Positions 17,501 through 27,181 are shown, numbered from the stretch's first letter. The stretch: 64,000 nucleotides of DNA from Mucilaginibacter_A sp050955045 (GCA_050955045.1 JBPBQV010000030.1:301001-365000); one strand, 5' to 3'. Translations and numbers: made by a program. Notes: generated by a model from the letters alone, not told the origin.

Positions 17501-17836
17501 CTATAAACTTTTATAATCTTCCCGAACCGGACTGAAAATATCAATCAGTTTACAATCAGTAATTGCAATTCCGCTGTGTATAACATTTGGCGGAATCACG
17601 GCAAAAACAGTTGGCTCCAATATTTTTGCAGTGCCATCAACCGTCAGTTCAAACTTGCCTTCCAGCACGAAAGATAATTGCTCGTGTATATGCTGGTGCA
17701 ATGGCACGGCATTTCCGGCTTTTACTTCAATAAAATTGATCGTATTATTTTCTGTATGAATAAATTTAGATAGAAAACCAGGCGCAATTTCTTTAACTGC
17801 AATGTCGCTGAAACAGCGAAAAACTTCTTTATTCAT
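17501..17836 (-). CDS. Small cupin-domain protein
   Basis: This 111-aa single-cupin protein has the metal-binding motif PLHQHIHEQLSFVLEGKFEL near 40 and a second block (PPNVIHSGIAITD) near 82. Proteins of this size bind a metal or small ligand and are often sugar- or pectin-degradation accessory factors, or of unknown role. It is read divergently from the GH9 gene at the edge of the polysaccharide locus, so it might be shared with it, but nothing in the sequence proves this. No signal peptide is seen. Confidence 0.75.
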   Translation of the reverse strand: MNKEVFRCFSDIAVKEIAPGFLSKFIHTENNTINFIEVKAGNAVPLHQHIHEQLSFVLEGKFELTVDGTAKILEPTVFAVIPPNVIHSGIAITDCKLIDIFSPVREDYKSL

Positions 17837-17880
17837 TTTTTATGTTGATTTAGGCAGAACAATATCCAGATTTGTTCTTT

Positions 17881-17890
17881 AAAAGAAGCA
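17881..17890 (-). repeat. Single copy of the dispersed element
   Basis: AAAAGAAGCA followed by T, in the gap between the divergent cupin and GH9 genes, 45 bases before the chosen GH9 start. It is not paired. Confidence 0.5.
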
Positions 17891-17934
17891 TCAACCTAAA
17901 ATATAATATGATTTTTTTGACTTACAAATACCGG

Positions 17935-19692
17935 ATGTTGAAATACGTTTGTTTGATTTTGACAACTGCGTTTACCGGTTTTAATTATTTATCCGCCCAA
18001 AACCAAAACAGCATTGCTTTAAACCAGCTTGGTTTTTATCCTGATGCACCAAAAATTGCCATAGTTTCTGGTAAAACAACTGGTAAATTTGCGGTACAAA
18101 CTACAACCGGAAAAGTGGTTTTCAGTGGAGAACTGAAAGCTTCTGACAAGCCAGATTTTGCAGGCATAAAAACAGCATCGGCAGATTTTAGCAGTTTTCG
18201 TCAAACCGGAACTTTTGTTATTGCGGTTGCTGGTTCCGGCGTTTCTTATCCGTTCAGCATTAAATCAAATATTTATGCTGATGCGGCAAAAGCATCGATA
18301 AAAGCATTTTATTATCAGCGTGCTTCCACAGCTTTGCCCGAAAAATTTGCCGGAAAATGGCATCGTGTTGCAGGTCATCCAGATTCAGTTGTATTAATTC
18401 ATCCTTCCGCAACAAGTGCAAATCGCCCGGCCGGAACAAAAATTTCGGCTTCGCGCGGCTGGTACGATGCCGGCGATTACAATAAATACATCGTTAATTC
18501 TGGTATTTCTACTGGTACATTGCTCTCTTTATACGAGGATTTTCCGGATCACCTGAAAAATTTGCAAACTAATATCCCGGAAAGCGGAAACCAAATTCCT
18601 GATATATTGAATGAGGTTTTGTGGAATTTACGCTGGATGCTGACTATGCAAGATCCAACAGATGGTGGCGTTTACAACAAATTGACCAATGCCAATTTTG
18701 ATGCCATGGAAATGCCAGATCAAGATAAAACGCCCAGATATGTTGTGCAAAAAGGTACAGCAGCAACGCTGGATTTTGCTGCGGTTACGGCACAAGCGGC
18801 ACGGATATTTAAACAGTTTCCGCAACAGCTTCCCGGCCTTTCCGATTCCTGTTTAACAGCTTCAAAAAAAGCTTGGCAATGGGCACAGCAAAATCCTGCT
18901 GTTCAGTACGATCAGAACGAAATCAATAAAAAGTTCGAGCCAAAAATTGCTACTGGTGGTTATGGCGATGCTTCTTTTACTGATGAATTTATTTGGGCAA
19001 CTGCGGAATTAACTATTTCTACAGGCGATAATCAATATTATCAATCCATTGATATTTTAGCTGATCGGGCGATGCCGCTTCCGGGCTGGTCGCAGGTGAA
19101 ACTGTTGGGTTTTTATTCCCTCACCCAAAATCAAAACCAATTAACCGGAAAAGCAAAAGCAGATTTGCCGGAAATTAAAAAACGCCTACTTGCATTTGCC
19201 GATCAGTTGATAAATGGTACGGATGCTACGGCTTATCATACTGTTTTTGGTAAAACCGCGAAAGAGTTTAACTGGGGCAGTAATTCATCCGCAGCAAATG
19301 AAGGCATTGCGCTGATTAAAGCTTATCAACTCACTAAAGATAAAAAGTATTTAACGTATGCCTTAAGTAACCTGGATTATTTATTGGGAAGAAATGCAAC
19401 CGGATATAGTTTTTTAACAGGTTATGGCAGCAAAACACCGATGCATCCGCATCATCGGCCTTCGGTTGCAGATGGCGTGGTTGATCCGGTTCCGGGATTG
19501 CTGGTTGGCGGCGCAAATCCGGGAATGCAGGATGGCGTAAAATATCCGTCGGCCATTCCGGATCGTGCCTATATTGATGACGATCGCGCTTATGCAGCCA
19601 ACGAGATTGCAATCAACTGGAATGCTCCTTTTACCTACTTAATTAATGCAGTTGAAGCTTTGCAGGCGGTTGTCAGCAGCAATAAAAAATAG
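17935..19692 (+). CDS. GH9 endoglucanase-type glycoside hydrolase, secreted
   Basis: This 585-aa protein begins with a signal peptide (MLKYVCLILTTAFTG...LSAQ). An N-terminal Ig-like CelD_N domain follows (NQLGFYPDAPKIAIVSG), then the GH9 barrel. GH9 motifs are all present: SRGWYDAGDYNKYIVNSG near 180 with the paired Asp of DAGD, GSKTPMHPHHRPS near 504 (substrate-binding His) and DDRAYAANEIAINWNAPF near 556 (catalytic Glu). GH9 enzymes cleave beta-1,4-glucan or mixed glucans; in a mannan locus it would cut glucose-containing stretches of glucomannan. In-frame ATGs at 17872 and 17908 would put a basic extension before the signal peptide, so I prefer 17935. Confidence 0.9.
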   Translation: MLKYVCLILTTAFTGFNYLSAQNQNSIALNQLGFYPDAPKIAIVSGKTTGKFAVQTTTGKVVFSGELKASDKPDFAGIKTASADFSSFRQTGTFVIAVAGSGVSYPFSIKSNIYADAAKASIKAFYYQRASTALPEKFAGKWHRVAGHPDSVVLIHPSATSANRPAGTKISASRGWYDAGDYNKYIVNSGISTGTLLSLYEDFPDHLKNLQTNIPESGNQIPDILNEVLWNLRWMLTMQDPTDGGVYNKLTNANFDAMEMPDQDKTPRYVVQKGTAATLDFAAVTAQAARIFKQFPQQLPGLSDSCLTASKKAWQWAQQNPAVQYDQNEINKKFEPKIATGGYGDASFTDEFIWATAELTISTGDNQYYQSIDILADRAMPLPGWSQVKLLGFYSLTQNQNQLTGKAKADLPEIKKRLLAFADQLINGTDATAYHTVFGKTAKEFNWGSNSSAANEGIALIKAYQLTKDKKYLTYALSNLDYLLGRNATGYSFLTGYGSKTPMHPHHRPSVADGVVDPVPGLLVGGANPGMQDGVKYPSAIPDRAYIDDDRAYAANEIAINWNAPFTYLINAVEALQAVVSSNKK

Positions 19693-19857
19693 TTTTTAAA
19701 CTTATTTTAAAGTAAGTTTAAGGTTCCCAAATTTTGTACAATTCTTTTTGATGATGAATTGCAAAAGCCAAATTTAAGCTTATCACTTTACTGAAAATTA
19801 CACACTGATTTAATATTGATTATGAAAAATTATATGATAAAAGAAGCATTTATTTTG

Positions 19858-20835
19858 ATGAAACACTGCTTATTGATCTTTACACTGTTGCTCACTTTTA
19901 AAAGTAATGCACAACGTTTTGATCCGGTGAATGCAAAAGCATCTCCTGAGGCAAAAAAGGTGTTAAGTTATTTGTACGATATTAACGGCAAAAGCATTCT
20001 TTCCGGTCAGCATAATTATAACCAAAGCATGAATGTTTATTCGGACAGTGCAAAAGCCATTACGGGAAAATATCCGGCAGTTTGGGGAACAGATTTTATC
20101 TGGAACGGAACCAAGGACAACGGACAGGCTATTGTAGATGAAGCTATCCGTAAAAATAAAGACGGTTATCTGATCACTTTGATGTGGCATGAAGGCCGAC
20201 CAACAGATAATGCGCCTTATGGCTGGAAAGAAAGCATCCAGGGGAAACTGACAGATGCAGAATGGAAAGAGCTGATCACGCCAAATACGCAATTAAATAA
20301 AAGGTGGCTGACTCAGGTTGATCAGATTGCTGCATACTTAAAGCAATTGCAGGATGCACACGTGCCGGTTTTATGGCGTCCTTACCACGAGATGAACGGC
20401 ATTTGGTTTTGGTGGGGAAACAGGCCCGGCGAAAATGGTGTAACCAAATTATGGAAAATGATGTATAACCGTTTTGTTGATTTTCATCATTTAAATAATT
20501 TATTATGGGTTTGGGGAGCTAATGGCCCAAGGGATATCCCTAAAGACGAGGCTTATGCTTATAAGGATTTTTATCCGGGAGCAAATTATGTAGATATTTT
20601 AGGAACAGATATTTATCATTTTGATTATGAACAGAAAGATTACAACGAGCTACTTGATTTGGCTAAAGGAAAAATTATTGCACTTACCGAAGTAGGAGAA
20701 TTGCCTAAACCAGAAATTTTACAGGCGCAGCCAAAATGGGCTTGGTTTATGGTTTGGTCGAGCTGGCTTTGGACAGATAACACAAAAGATCGAGTAAAAG
20801 AAGTGTATTTAAGGCCGCAAACCATTAATCATTAA
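19858..20835 (+). CDS. GH26 beta-mannanase, secreted
   Basis: This 325-aa protein has a clean signal peptide (MKHCLLIFTLLLTFKSNAQ) when started at 19858. Earlier in-frame ATGs (19822, 19834) would extend it through the dispersed element at 19839-19848 and spoil the signal. GH26 motifs are ILSGQHNY near 42, LWRPYHEMNGIWFWWG near 172 with the acid/base Glu, and ALTEVGELPKP near 275 with the nucleophile Glu. The WRPYHEMNG form is typical of endo-beta-1,4-mannanases. It lies between the GH9 gene and susC and is one of two GH26 genes in the locus; the other, at 42094, differs in sequence and is grouped with the mannobiose pathway. Confidence 0.92.
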   Translation: MKHCLLIFTLLLTFKSNAQRFDPVNAKASPEAKKVLSYLYDINGKSILSGQHNYNQSMNVYSDSAKAITGKYPAVWGTDFIWNGTKDNGQAIVDEAIRKNKDGYLITLMWHEGRPTDNAPYGWKESIQGKLTDAEWKELITPNTQLNKRWLTQVDQIAAYLKQLQDAHVPVLWRPYHEMNGIWFWWGNRPGENGVTKLWKMMYNRFVDFHHLNNLLWVWGANGPRDIPKDEAYAYKDFYPGANYVDILGTDIYHFDYEQKDYNELLDLAKGKIIALTEVGELPKPEILQAQPKWAWFMVWSSWLWTDNTKDRVKEVYLRPQTINH

Positions 20836-20903
20836 TTTATCCTGCTTTTATTGCTTGAAATAGTATTTTCATAAGTAAAGTATTCCTTAAATATAAATCT
20901 GTT

Positions 20904-20926
20904 AATTATGTTAAAATTATGTTAAA
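20904..20926 (+). promoter_or_regulatory. Tandem 11-bp direct repeat upstream of susC, possible operator
   Basis: AATTATGTTAAA occurs twice with an 11-base period, about 180 bases before the susC start. ATGTTAAAA also occurs before the GH5 gene (33879-33887) and in the araC/GH26 gap (41919-41927). It is therefore a candidate shared regulator site, possibly for the AraC protein. The region 20836-21105 has no coding frame. Confidence 0.3.
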
Positions 20927-21054
20927 CTAATTTTAAAAATAAAAGCTATTCTACTATGCAATGCTAACAATTACATCTTCAAAACACTGTTTTTTAAACA
21001 ATTTACAGCATGAAATTGATAAAAAAGCATTATACCGATTTTGATACATACCGC

Positions 21055-21062
21055 TACTTTTG
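21055..21062 (+). promoter_or_regulatory. Candidate -7 box of the susC promoter
   Basis: TACTTTTG matches TAnnTTTG and lies 43 bases before the susC ATG, giving a leader of about 37 bases. No proper -33 TTTG is found about 20 bases upstream, which may mean an activator is needed. Confidence 0.45.
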
Positions 21063-21105
21063 ATAAGTAAATTATACCAATCACCTAAATAAATAATAAA
21101 TAATT

Positions 21106-24100
21106 ATGCGTAAAATTTTACGAGCAGTAATGCTTTTTGCAATTATTGTGCTCAGTGCTTCCAGTCTTTTTGCTCAAAGCAGAACGATAACCGGTACTGT
21201 TACTGATGATAAAGGAGTTACCCTTCCGGGAGCTTCAGTAACTGCAAAGAACACAAAAATCAGTGCTGGCACAGATTTAAATGGAAAGTATACCATCTCT
21301 GTCCCGGCCGGTTCTACTTCTTTAGTTTTTTCTTTTATTGGTAGTGCCACGCAGGAAATTGCTATTGGTAATAGAACAACTATTAATGCAACCATGAAAT
21401 CTACCTCTACAGCTTTAAATGAAGTGGTTGTTATTGGTTACGGTACACAAAGAAGAGAAGATGTAAATGGAGCTATATCATCTGTAAAAGCATCTGATAT
21501 TGCCAATCTTCCCCAGGTAAGTGTTGATCAATTATTACAAGGTAAAGCTGCAGGTGTAACAATTACACAGAATTCTGGGGGCCCTGGTAGTGCAACTTCA
21601 GTGCATATACGTGGTGTTACATCATTAAGTGGTTCTAATGAGCCATTATATGTTATTGATGGAGTTGCAATATCTGGCGATGCCCAAAATAGGTCTACCA
21701 GTGGTAGAGCACCGGGAATTTCTCCAAACAATGGTGAAACGGGTACAAGTCCTTTAGCTTTTCTTAATCCAGCTGATATCGAATCTATTGATGTATTAAA
21801 GGATGCATCAGCATCTGCAATATATGGTAGCCGCGGTTCCAATGGTGTAATTATCATCACTACTAAACACGGTAGAAATGGTTCTGCCAGGATCAGTTAT
21901 GATGGATACTATGGAGTTCAAGATCAGGGAAGGACATTGCCAATGATGAACCTACAGCAATACGCTAACTTGCAAAATGCAATTGCTGACGCTACAGGAC
22001 AAACTAGAAGAGGTGAATTTGCAAACCCAAGTTTGCTTGGTAAAGGTACAAATTGGCAAAAAGAAATTTTTAAAACTGCACCAATGCAGAGTCACCAGTT
22101 ATCATTTTCGGGTGGAAAAGATGGCCTAGATTATTATATTTCTGGTAGTTATTTAAATCAAGATGGTACTGTTTTAGGTAATAATTATGATCGCTATACT
22201 TTCCGTGCCAATTTAAATTCTCAAATTAAAGATTGGTTTAAAATCGGAACAAGTATAACAGGTAGCCGTAGTTTTCAAAACACCTCTTTAAGTAACAATA
22301 CTGGTATAATTTATACTGCATTATTAAGTGCTCCAGATCAGGCTGTTTACAATGCTAATGGCTCTTTTGCAGGTGCTCAACCAGGACAAATAGGTGCTCA
22401 AATAAACCCTGTTGCTCAGGCATTGTCAATTACGAACAATTTAGCACAAGATAATTTTAATGCAAGTCTTTATGCTGATGTTAGATTTATAAAAGATTTG
22501 ACTTTACACTCAGAATTTGATACTTATATTGGCTATTCTGCTGCTAAGTATTTTGCGCCAACGTATAATTATGATCCCCTTCATGTTAACCCAACAGCAA
22601 ATTTAAGTGAATACTATGGTAATTCTACTTTTTGGGGCTGGAAAGAGTATTTAACTTATACTCATACGTTTGCTCAGAAGCACAATTTAACTTTGTTGGC
22701 AGCGCATGAGTTGATAAACAATGTTTATCATAGTAATAATGCTGGAATCTCTAACTTTTTATCTAATAGCTTACAATCGCTAAATCTGGGTACAGCTTCA
22801 ACAGCTACTGTTGGTGAATATATCGGTAATAATGATATAATTGAATCCGAATTTGGCCGGGCTATTTATACCTATAACAACAAATATAGCTTAACCGCAA
22901 CGATCAGAGCAGATAGATCATCCAAATTTGCTCAGGGCCATCAAACAGGTTATTTCCCATCTGCAGCAATATCATGGAGATTATCTGATGAGCCATTTTT
23001 AGCAAGTATTAAAAAAGTCGCTGATAATTTAAAAATTAGAGCTGGTTATGGTCAGATAGGTAATCAACAAGTTCCAAGTTATTTGTATGGTTCAGCTCTT
23101 AATTCTGTACCTACTGGTGTCGGAACCGGCTTTACGGTTGATAAAGTTGCTAATCCAAATCTTACCTGGGAATCAGCTATACAAACTGACATTGGTTTGG
23201 ATTTTACTTTATTTAACAGAATTGATGGTTCATTTGATTATTTTAACAAAAGTTCCAAAAATTTCCTTTTTCAAAACCCATTACCTGCTTTCCTTTTAGG
23301 TCAAAGTGCTGAATATTCAGGTACAGGAGTAATAAGCCCTCCTTATGTGAATGGCGGTAAGGTATCTAATATAGGTTTTGATTTTAACATCACCAGCAGA
23401 AATTTAACAGGTAAAAATTTTAAATGGACTACATCTTTAGTATTTAGTCATTATAATAATAAGGTTGTATCGTTATACAGCGGCATACCTTACATAAGCC
23501 AACCCGTTACAACAAGTTTCCTGAATCTTCCTGTTACAAGAACACAGGCTGGACATCCAGTAGGCGAATTCTATGGTTATAAAGCTATCGGTATATTCAA
23601 AACGGATGCACAGTTGAGGAATGCTCCAGTACAATTTGCGCCGCGTCCAATTGGTAATGCTTCTGGTAGTACTTGGTTAGGTGATGTCCAGTATGAAGAC
23701 ATCAACCACGATGGTAAAATTGATATTAATGACCAAACAAGTTTAGGTAATCCTAACCCTAAGTTTACTTACGGTATTACCAATACATTCAATTATAAAT
23801 CGTTTGATTTATCTATATTCTTAAATGGTTCTTATGGAGCTAAAATATTTAATGTATTAAACTACCAGGTAGCTGGTTTAACCAGCCTTTACCAAAATCA
23901 GTTAGCTTCTGTTGCTAATTTCTGGACTCCTAGCAATCCAGATTCAAATATTCCAAGAGTATCTGCCGGGGATAATCCTAACTTACTTAACTCCAGTCGT
24001 TTTATAGAAAGCGGATCTTTTTTAAGAGTACAGAATGTTAGTTTAGGATATACAATTCCAACATTAATTAGCAAGCACATAAAACTTAATCGTTTAAGAG

Positions 24101-24258
24101 TATATGCAAGTTGTCAGAACTTGTATGTGTTTACACCTTACAAAGGTCTTGATCCTGAAATAGGTTCTGTTAACCAAAATGTGTTTTTAACAAATGTTGA
24201 TTTAGGCAGGTATCCAAGTCCACGTACACTCACATTTGGAGTTAATGCAGAATTTTAA
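21106..24258 (+). CDS. SusC/RagA-family TonB-linked outer membrane transporter
   Basis: This 1050-aa protein has a signal peptide (MRKILRAVMLFAIIVLSASS...LFAQ), a carboxypeptidase-regulatory-like domain (RTITGTVTDDKGVTLPGASV, about 25-100), the TonB box/plug start NEVVVIGYGTQRREDV near 105, the plug motif PLYVIDGVAI near 182 and VLKDASASAIYGSRGSNGVI near 230, then a 22-strand barrel ending NAEF. It imports oligosaccharides with the SusD protein encoded 19 bases downstream. Its codon use is richer in GGT, GCT, ACT and TTA than flanking genes. Within the mannan locus the expected cargo is manno-oligosaccharide. Confidence 0.95.
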   Translation: MRKILRAVMLFAIIVLSASSLFAQSRTITGTVTDDKGVTLPGASVTAKNTKISAGTDLNGKYTISVPAGSTSLVFSFIGSATQEIAIGNRTTINATMKSTSTALNEVVVIGYGTQRREDVNGAISSVKASDIANLPQVSVDQLLQGKAAGVTITQNSGGPGSATSVHIRGVTSLSGSNEPLYVIDGVAISGDAQNRSTSGRAPGISPNNGETGTSPLAFLNPADIESIDVLKDASASAIYGSRGSNGVIIITTKHGRNGSARISYDGYYGVQDQGRTLPMMNLQQYANLQNAIADATGQTRRGEFANPSLLGKGTNWQKEIFKTAPMQSHQLSFSGGKDGLDYYISGSYLNQDGTVLGNNYDRYTFRANLNSQIKDWFKIGTSITGSRSFQNTSLSNNTGIIYTALLSAPDQAVYNANGSFAGAQPGQIGAQINPVAQALSITNNLAQDNFNASLYADVRFIKDLTLHSEFDTYIGYSAAKYFAPTYNYDPLHVNPTANLSEYYGNSTFWGWKEYLTYTHTFAQKHNLTLLAAHELINNVYHSNNAGISNFLSNSLQSLNLGTASTATVGEYIGNNDIIESEFGRAIYTYNNKYSLTATIRADRSSKFAQGHQTGYFPSAAISWRLSDEPFLASIKKVADNLKIRAGYGQIGNQQVPSYLYGSALNSVPTGVGTGFTVDKVANPNLTWESAIQTDIGLDFTLFNRIDGSFDYFNKSSKNFLFQNPLPAFLLGQSAEYSGTGVISPPYVNGGKVSNIGFDFNITSRNLTGKNFKWTTSLVFSHYNNKVVSLYSGIPYISQPVTTSFLNLPVTRTQAGHPVGEFYGYKAIGIFKTDAQLRNAPVQFAPRPIGNASGSTWLGDVQYEDINHDGKIDINDQTSLGNPNPKFTYGITNTFNYKSFDLSIFLNGSYGAKIFNVLNYQVAGLTSLYQNQLASVANFWTPSNPDSNIPRVSAGDNPNLLNSSRFIESGSFLRVQNVSLGYTIPTLISKHIKLNRLRVYASCQNLYVFTPYKGLDPEIGSVNQNVFLTNVDLGRYPSPRTLTFGVNAEF

Positions 24259-24277
24259 TTTTTTATTATAATTAAGA

Positions 24278-25951
24278 ATGAAAAAATATAAAAAATATTT
24301 AATTGTAGTAGCAGGTTTAACCAGTGCTATTACTACCAGTTGTAAAAAAGAATATTTCGACCGTGCACCATTAAGTCAGATAACACTTGATAATTTTTAT
24401 CAAACCACAGACCAAGTTAATGCAAGTACAAATGCTTTGTACGCGGCACCTTGGTTTGGTTGGAGTGGTAAAGCAGGCTGGTCGATTGCTGACCTTAGTA
24501 GTGGTAATGGACGTACTTATTCCAGCGATATTATCAATTTTCAGGATTTTACAGTTTCAGGAACCAATTTTGAAATTGCTGCTGCTTGGAATTCACTGTA
24601 TATTGAAGTATCGCAAGCAAATGCTATCATAAATAATTTACCTGCAAAAGTACCAGCATCAGTTGATCCCACAGTTGTTAATAATGCGTTGGGAGAAGCA
24701 CATTTATGGCGTGCCTTAGCCTACTTTCATTTGGTGAGAGTATTTGGACCAGTTCCGATTATAGAAAATACCTTGGATTATGTAACTAGTTATCAGCAGG
24801 TACCAAGAAACCCTGTAACTGATATTTATAAATTTATAGTAAATGATTTAAAATTTGCTGAAGCTAATTGCTTTAAAAAAGTAAGAACTGGTACCGGATC
24901 TGCAAATGCACATGTGTCCAGTGGTTCTGCATCTGCTATGTTAGCAAAAGTATATCTTTACATGCAGGATTATCCAAATGCTCGTGCAGAAGCAGAAAAA
25001 GTTATTAGTAGTGGAGAATTTAAGCTATACGGGATTGATATTTCAGGAAGAACATTTGCTGATTTATTTAGAACATCTAATAATAATAATGAAGAATCTG
25101 TTATACAGTTACAGTGGGCAACCAATGGGCAATATGGTCAAGGTAATCCTTTTCAAGCTGCAGTAGCTTTTAGTGGTGTAATTACAGGTACCGGAGATGG
25201 TTACGGACAAATGGCACCAACTTTTGATCTTCAAGATGAATATGATCCGGCTGATGCACGTAGAAAACCAACAATAATGTTACCTGGAGACTTTTACGCT
25301 GAAATTAACGCAGCAACAGGGGGTTACACACTTCCAGCTGATGCAAGCAGCCAAGGAACACATGCCCAAGTAAAAAAATACATTGTAGGTACACCTGCTG
25401 ATAATGGTGGTGTTGGTGGTAGGCAAGCTGCTGCAAATAATACATATATGCTGCGTTATGCTGATATGTATTTGATAGAAGCTGAAGCAGTAATGGCAGG
25501 TGCGAGTTCAAGTTCAGATCCAATTGCATTAAATGCAATTAACACCATACGTAGAAGAGCTGGTTTAGGTGCTTTAACTGTAATTAACAGGTGGTACACG
25601 GTTGCTAATCCAAATTATACAAAATATGGGCCTACTCCAAACGCAAACGTTCCTAAGAATCTTATTAAAGATGATATTTTAGAAGAACGGAGAAGAGAAT
25701 TTGCATTTGAGGATGATTTCTTTTTTGATTTGATGCGGTTAGATGGTTATAACGTAACAGCACATCCTAAAGCTATTCAGTACATGGCACAACAGGATAG
25801 AGGAACATCTGATAATAGCAATCCTCCTATTCGTTATGGTAACCAATACTTAAAAGTTAGTGATGTTAATTTAGTATTTCCTATTCCTGCAACAGAAATT
25901 GCAGCTGATCCTAATTTAGCTCAACCGCCAGTACCTTATGTTTTTAAATAA
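24278..25951 (+). CDS. SusD/RagB-family glycan-binding lipoprotein
   Basis: This 557-aa surface lipoprotein has a lipobox Cys in AITTSCKKEYFDR (signal peptidase II site near residue 22). The family start is the FDRAPLSQITLDNFY type. Helical TPR-like parts include LWRALAYFHLVRVFGPVPII near 145, and the C-terminal SusD block is NNTYMLRYADMYLIEAEA near 385 and EERRREFAFEDDFFFDLMR near 475. It captures glycan at the cell surface and acts as a lid on SusC. Composition and codon use match the preceding susC and differ from the flanking enzymes. Confidence 0.95.
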   Translation: MKKYKKYLIVVAGLTSAITTSCKKEYFDRAPLSQITLDNFYQTTDQVNASTNALYAAPWFGWSGKAGWSIADLSSGNGRTYSSDIINFQDFTVSGTNFEIAAAWNSLYIEVSQANAIINNLPAKVPASVDPTVVNNALGEAHLWRALAYFHLVRVFGPVPIIENTLDYVTSYQQVPRNPVTDIYKFIVNDLKFAEANCFKKVRTGTGSANAHVSSGSASAMLAKVYLYMQDYPNARAEAEKVISSGEFKLYGIDISGRTFADLFRTSNNNNEESVIQLQWATNGQYGQGNPFQAAVAFSGVITGTGDGYGQMAPTFDLQDEYDPADARRKPTIMLPGDFYAEINAATGGYTLPADASSQGTHAQVKKYIVGTPADNGGVGGRQAAANNTYMLRYADMYLIEAEAVMAGASSSSDPIALNAINTIRRRAGLGALTVINRWYTVANPNYTKYGPTPNANVPKNLIKDDILEERRREFAFEDDFFFDLMRLDGYNVTAHPKAIQYMAQQDRGTSDNSNPPIRYGNQYLKVSDVNLVFPIPATEIAADPNLAQPPVPYVFK

Positions 25952-25958
25952 AAAAATA

Positions 25959-27122
25959 ATGAAAAAAAATTATAACATATTTTACTGTATATTATCAGTG
26001 TTGATGGTATTCGGTATGACTTCTTGTAAAAAAACTGATTTAGGTGGTACAGGTGCTCCTACTGTAACAAGAGTCCGATTATTGAGTAAAACAGATACAA
26101 TAAAAAATGTAGTACATCGTGTTACTTTAGATTCAAATAGTATTTATAATGATACTAGGCTTGTTTCTTTTGATTCTACAGTAACAACAGGACGTCTGGG
26201 TGTACAATATGGTATTATTGGTACAAATTTACTTACAACAACATCAGTTTCATTTAATGGTGTTTCTGTGTATTTTAATCCTACTTTATTAACAGATAAT
26301 AGTATTATTGTAACTATACCATCAAATACATCAACTGTATTAATCCCATTTGGCCCAAGCCAAATTAATAAACTTACTATAGTTACAAGTCATGGTACAG
26401 TAGATTATACTTTTCCTATACAACAACCAGCACCAGTTATTACCAGCTTTACACCCTTAGCTGCAGGTGCAGGTGATATTGTTACTATAACTGGATCTAT
26501 ATTTAACGCTGTAACAGCTGTTACGTTTGATACTACCCCTGCTGTAATAGTGGGTACACCAACAACAACTTCTATACAAGTAAGAGTACCAGCCGGTGTT
26601 GTTTCAGCTTATATCTATGTAACTACTCCTGGTGGTACTACTAAGTCACCAGCGTCTTTTGGGTTCAAGTACATTATATATGATGATAATCTAGCATCTG
26701 GTTGGGGAGGTAAGGGAAGTGGTGGTTATGACGGTTATAGTAGTACTCGGGATTATGCTAATACTTTACATCCAAAAAGAGGTAGCGCTGCTATTGCAGT
26801 TACCTACACAGATTCGTATGGTGCATTGCAAATAGGCTATGGTGGTGCAACTACTATTGATGTAGCTAAACTTGGTTTAACTAATCTTAAGTTTTCTATT
26901 TATGGTGGAGCTAACGTAACAGCTGGTTCAAGAGTACAGGTAGTTATCAATGGCGTATATGGTAAGGCAGTAATTGTGCCAATTACAGTTGGCAGTTATA
27001 CAGATTATACGATTCCTTTAAGTTCATTGGGAAGTCCTGCAACAATAACTGAAATCGTTCTTCAAAGTTATGGAGGAGCTGCACCTAGTACAATTCATGT
27101 TGATGATTTAGGATTTATATAA
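25959..27122 (+). CDS. IPT/TIG-domain surface lipoprotein, probable glycan-binding protein
   Basis: This 387-aa lipoprotein (MKKNYNIFYCILSVLMVFG followed by MTSCKK; lipobox Cys near 22) has one or two IPT/TIG beta-sandwich domains; the clearer is PVITSFTPLAAGAGDIVTIT near 160. The C-terminal part of about 145 residues starts DDNLASGWGGKGSGGYDGYS, is rich in Gly, Tyr and Trp, and ends IHVDDLGFI, which looks like a jelly-roll carbohydrate-binding module that I cannot assign to a CBM family. Position third after susC-susD is typical for a surface glycan-binding protein. I chose the ATG at 25959; an earlier one at 25938 overlaps susD and adds seven residues before the signal. A strong terminator follows. 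Confidence 0.75.
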   Translation: MKKNYNIFYCILSVLMVFGMTSCKKTDLGGTGAPTVTRVRLLSKTDTIKNVVHRVTLDSNSIYNDTRLVSFDSTVTTGRLGVQYGIIGTNLLTTTSVSFNGVSVYFNPTLLTDNSIIVTIPSNTSTVLIPFGPSQINKLTIVTSHGTVDYTFPIQQPAPVITSFTPLAAGAGDIVTITGSIFNAVTAVTFDTTPAVIVGTPTTTSIQVRVPAGVVSAYIYVTTPGGTTKSPASFGFKYIIYDDNLASGWGGKGSGGYDGYSSTRDYANTLHPKRGSAAIAVTYTDSYGALQIGYGGATTIDVAKLGLTNLKFSIYGGANVTAGSRVQVVINGVYGKAVIVPITVGSYTDYTIPLSSLGSPATITEIVLQSYGGAAPSTIHVDDLGFI

Positions 27123-27140
27123 ACATCACTAAGTTTAAGA

Positions 27141-27181
27141 AGTCATCTCTCATATTTCACTAATGAGAGGTGGCTTTTTTA
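27141..27181 (+). terminator. Intrinsic terminator after the susC-susD-TIG operon
   Basis: Arms 27141-27153 and 27163-27175 form a 13-bp stem with two G-U pairs and a 9-base loop, followed by a run of T to 27180. It separates the transport operon from the GH3 gene. Confidence 0.85.

Noticed and set aside
19822..19857. Longer N-terminus for the first GH26 protein (MKNYMIKEAFIL...).
   Set aside because: It places twelve residues, encoded partly by the dispersed element, before an otherwise ideal signal peptide starting at 19858.
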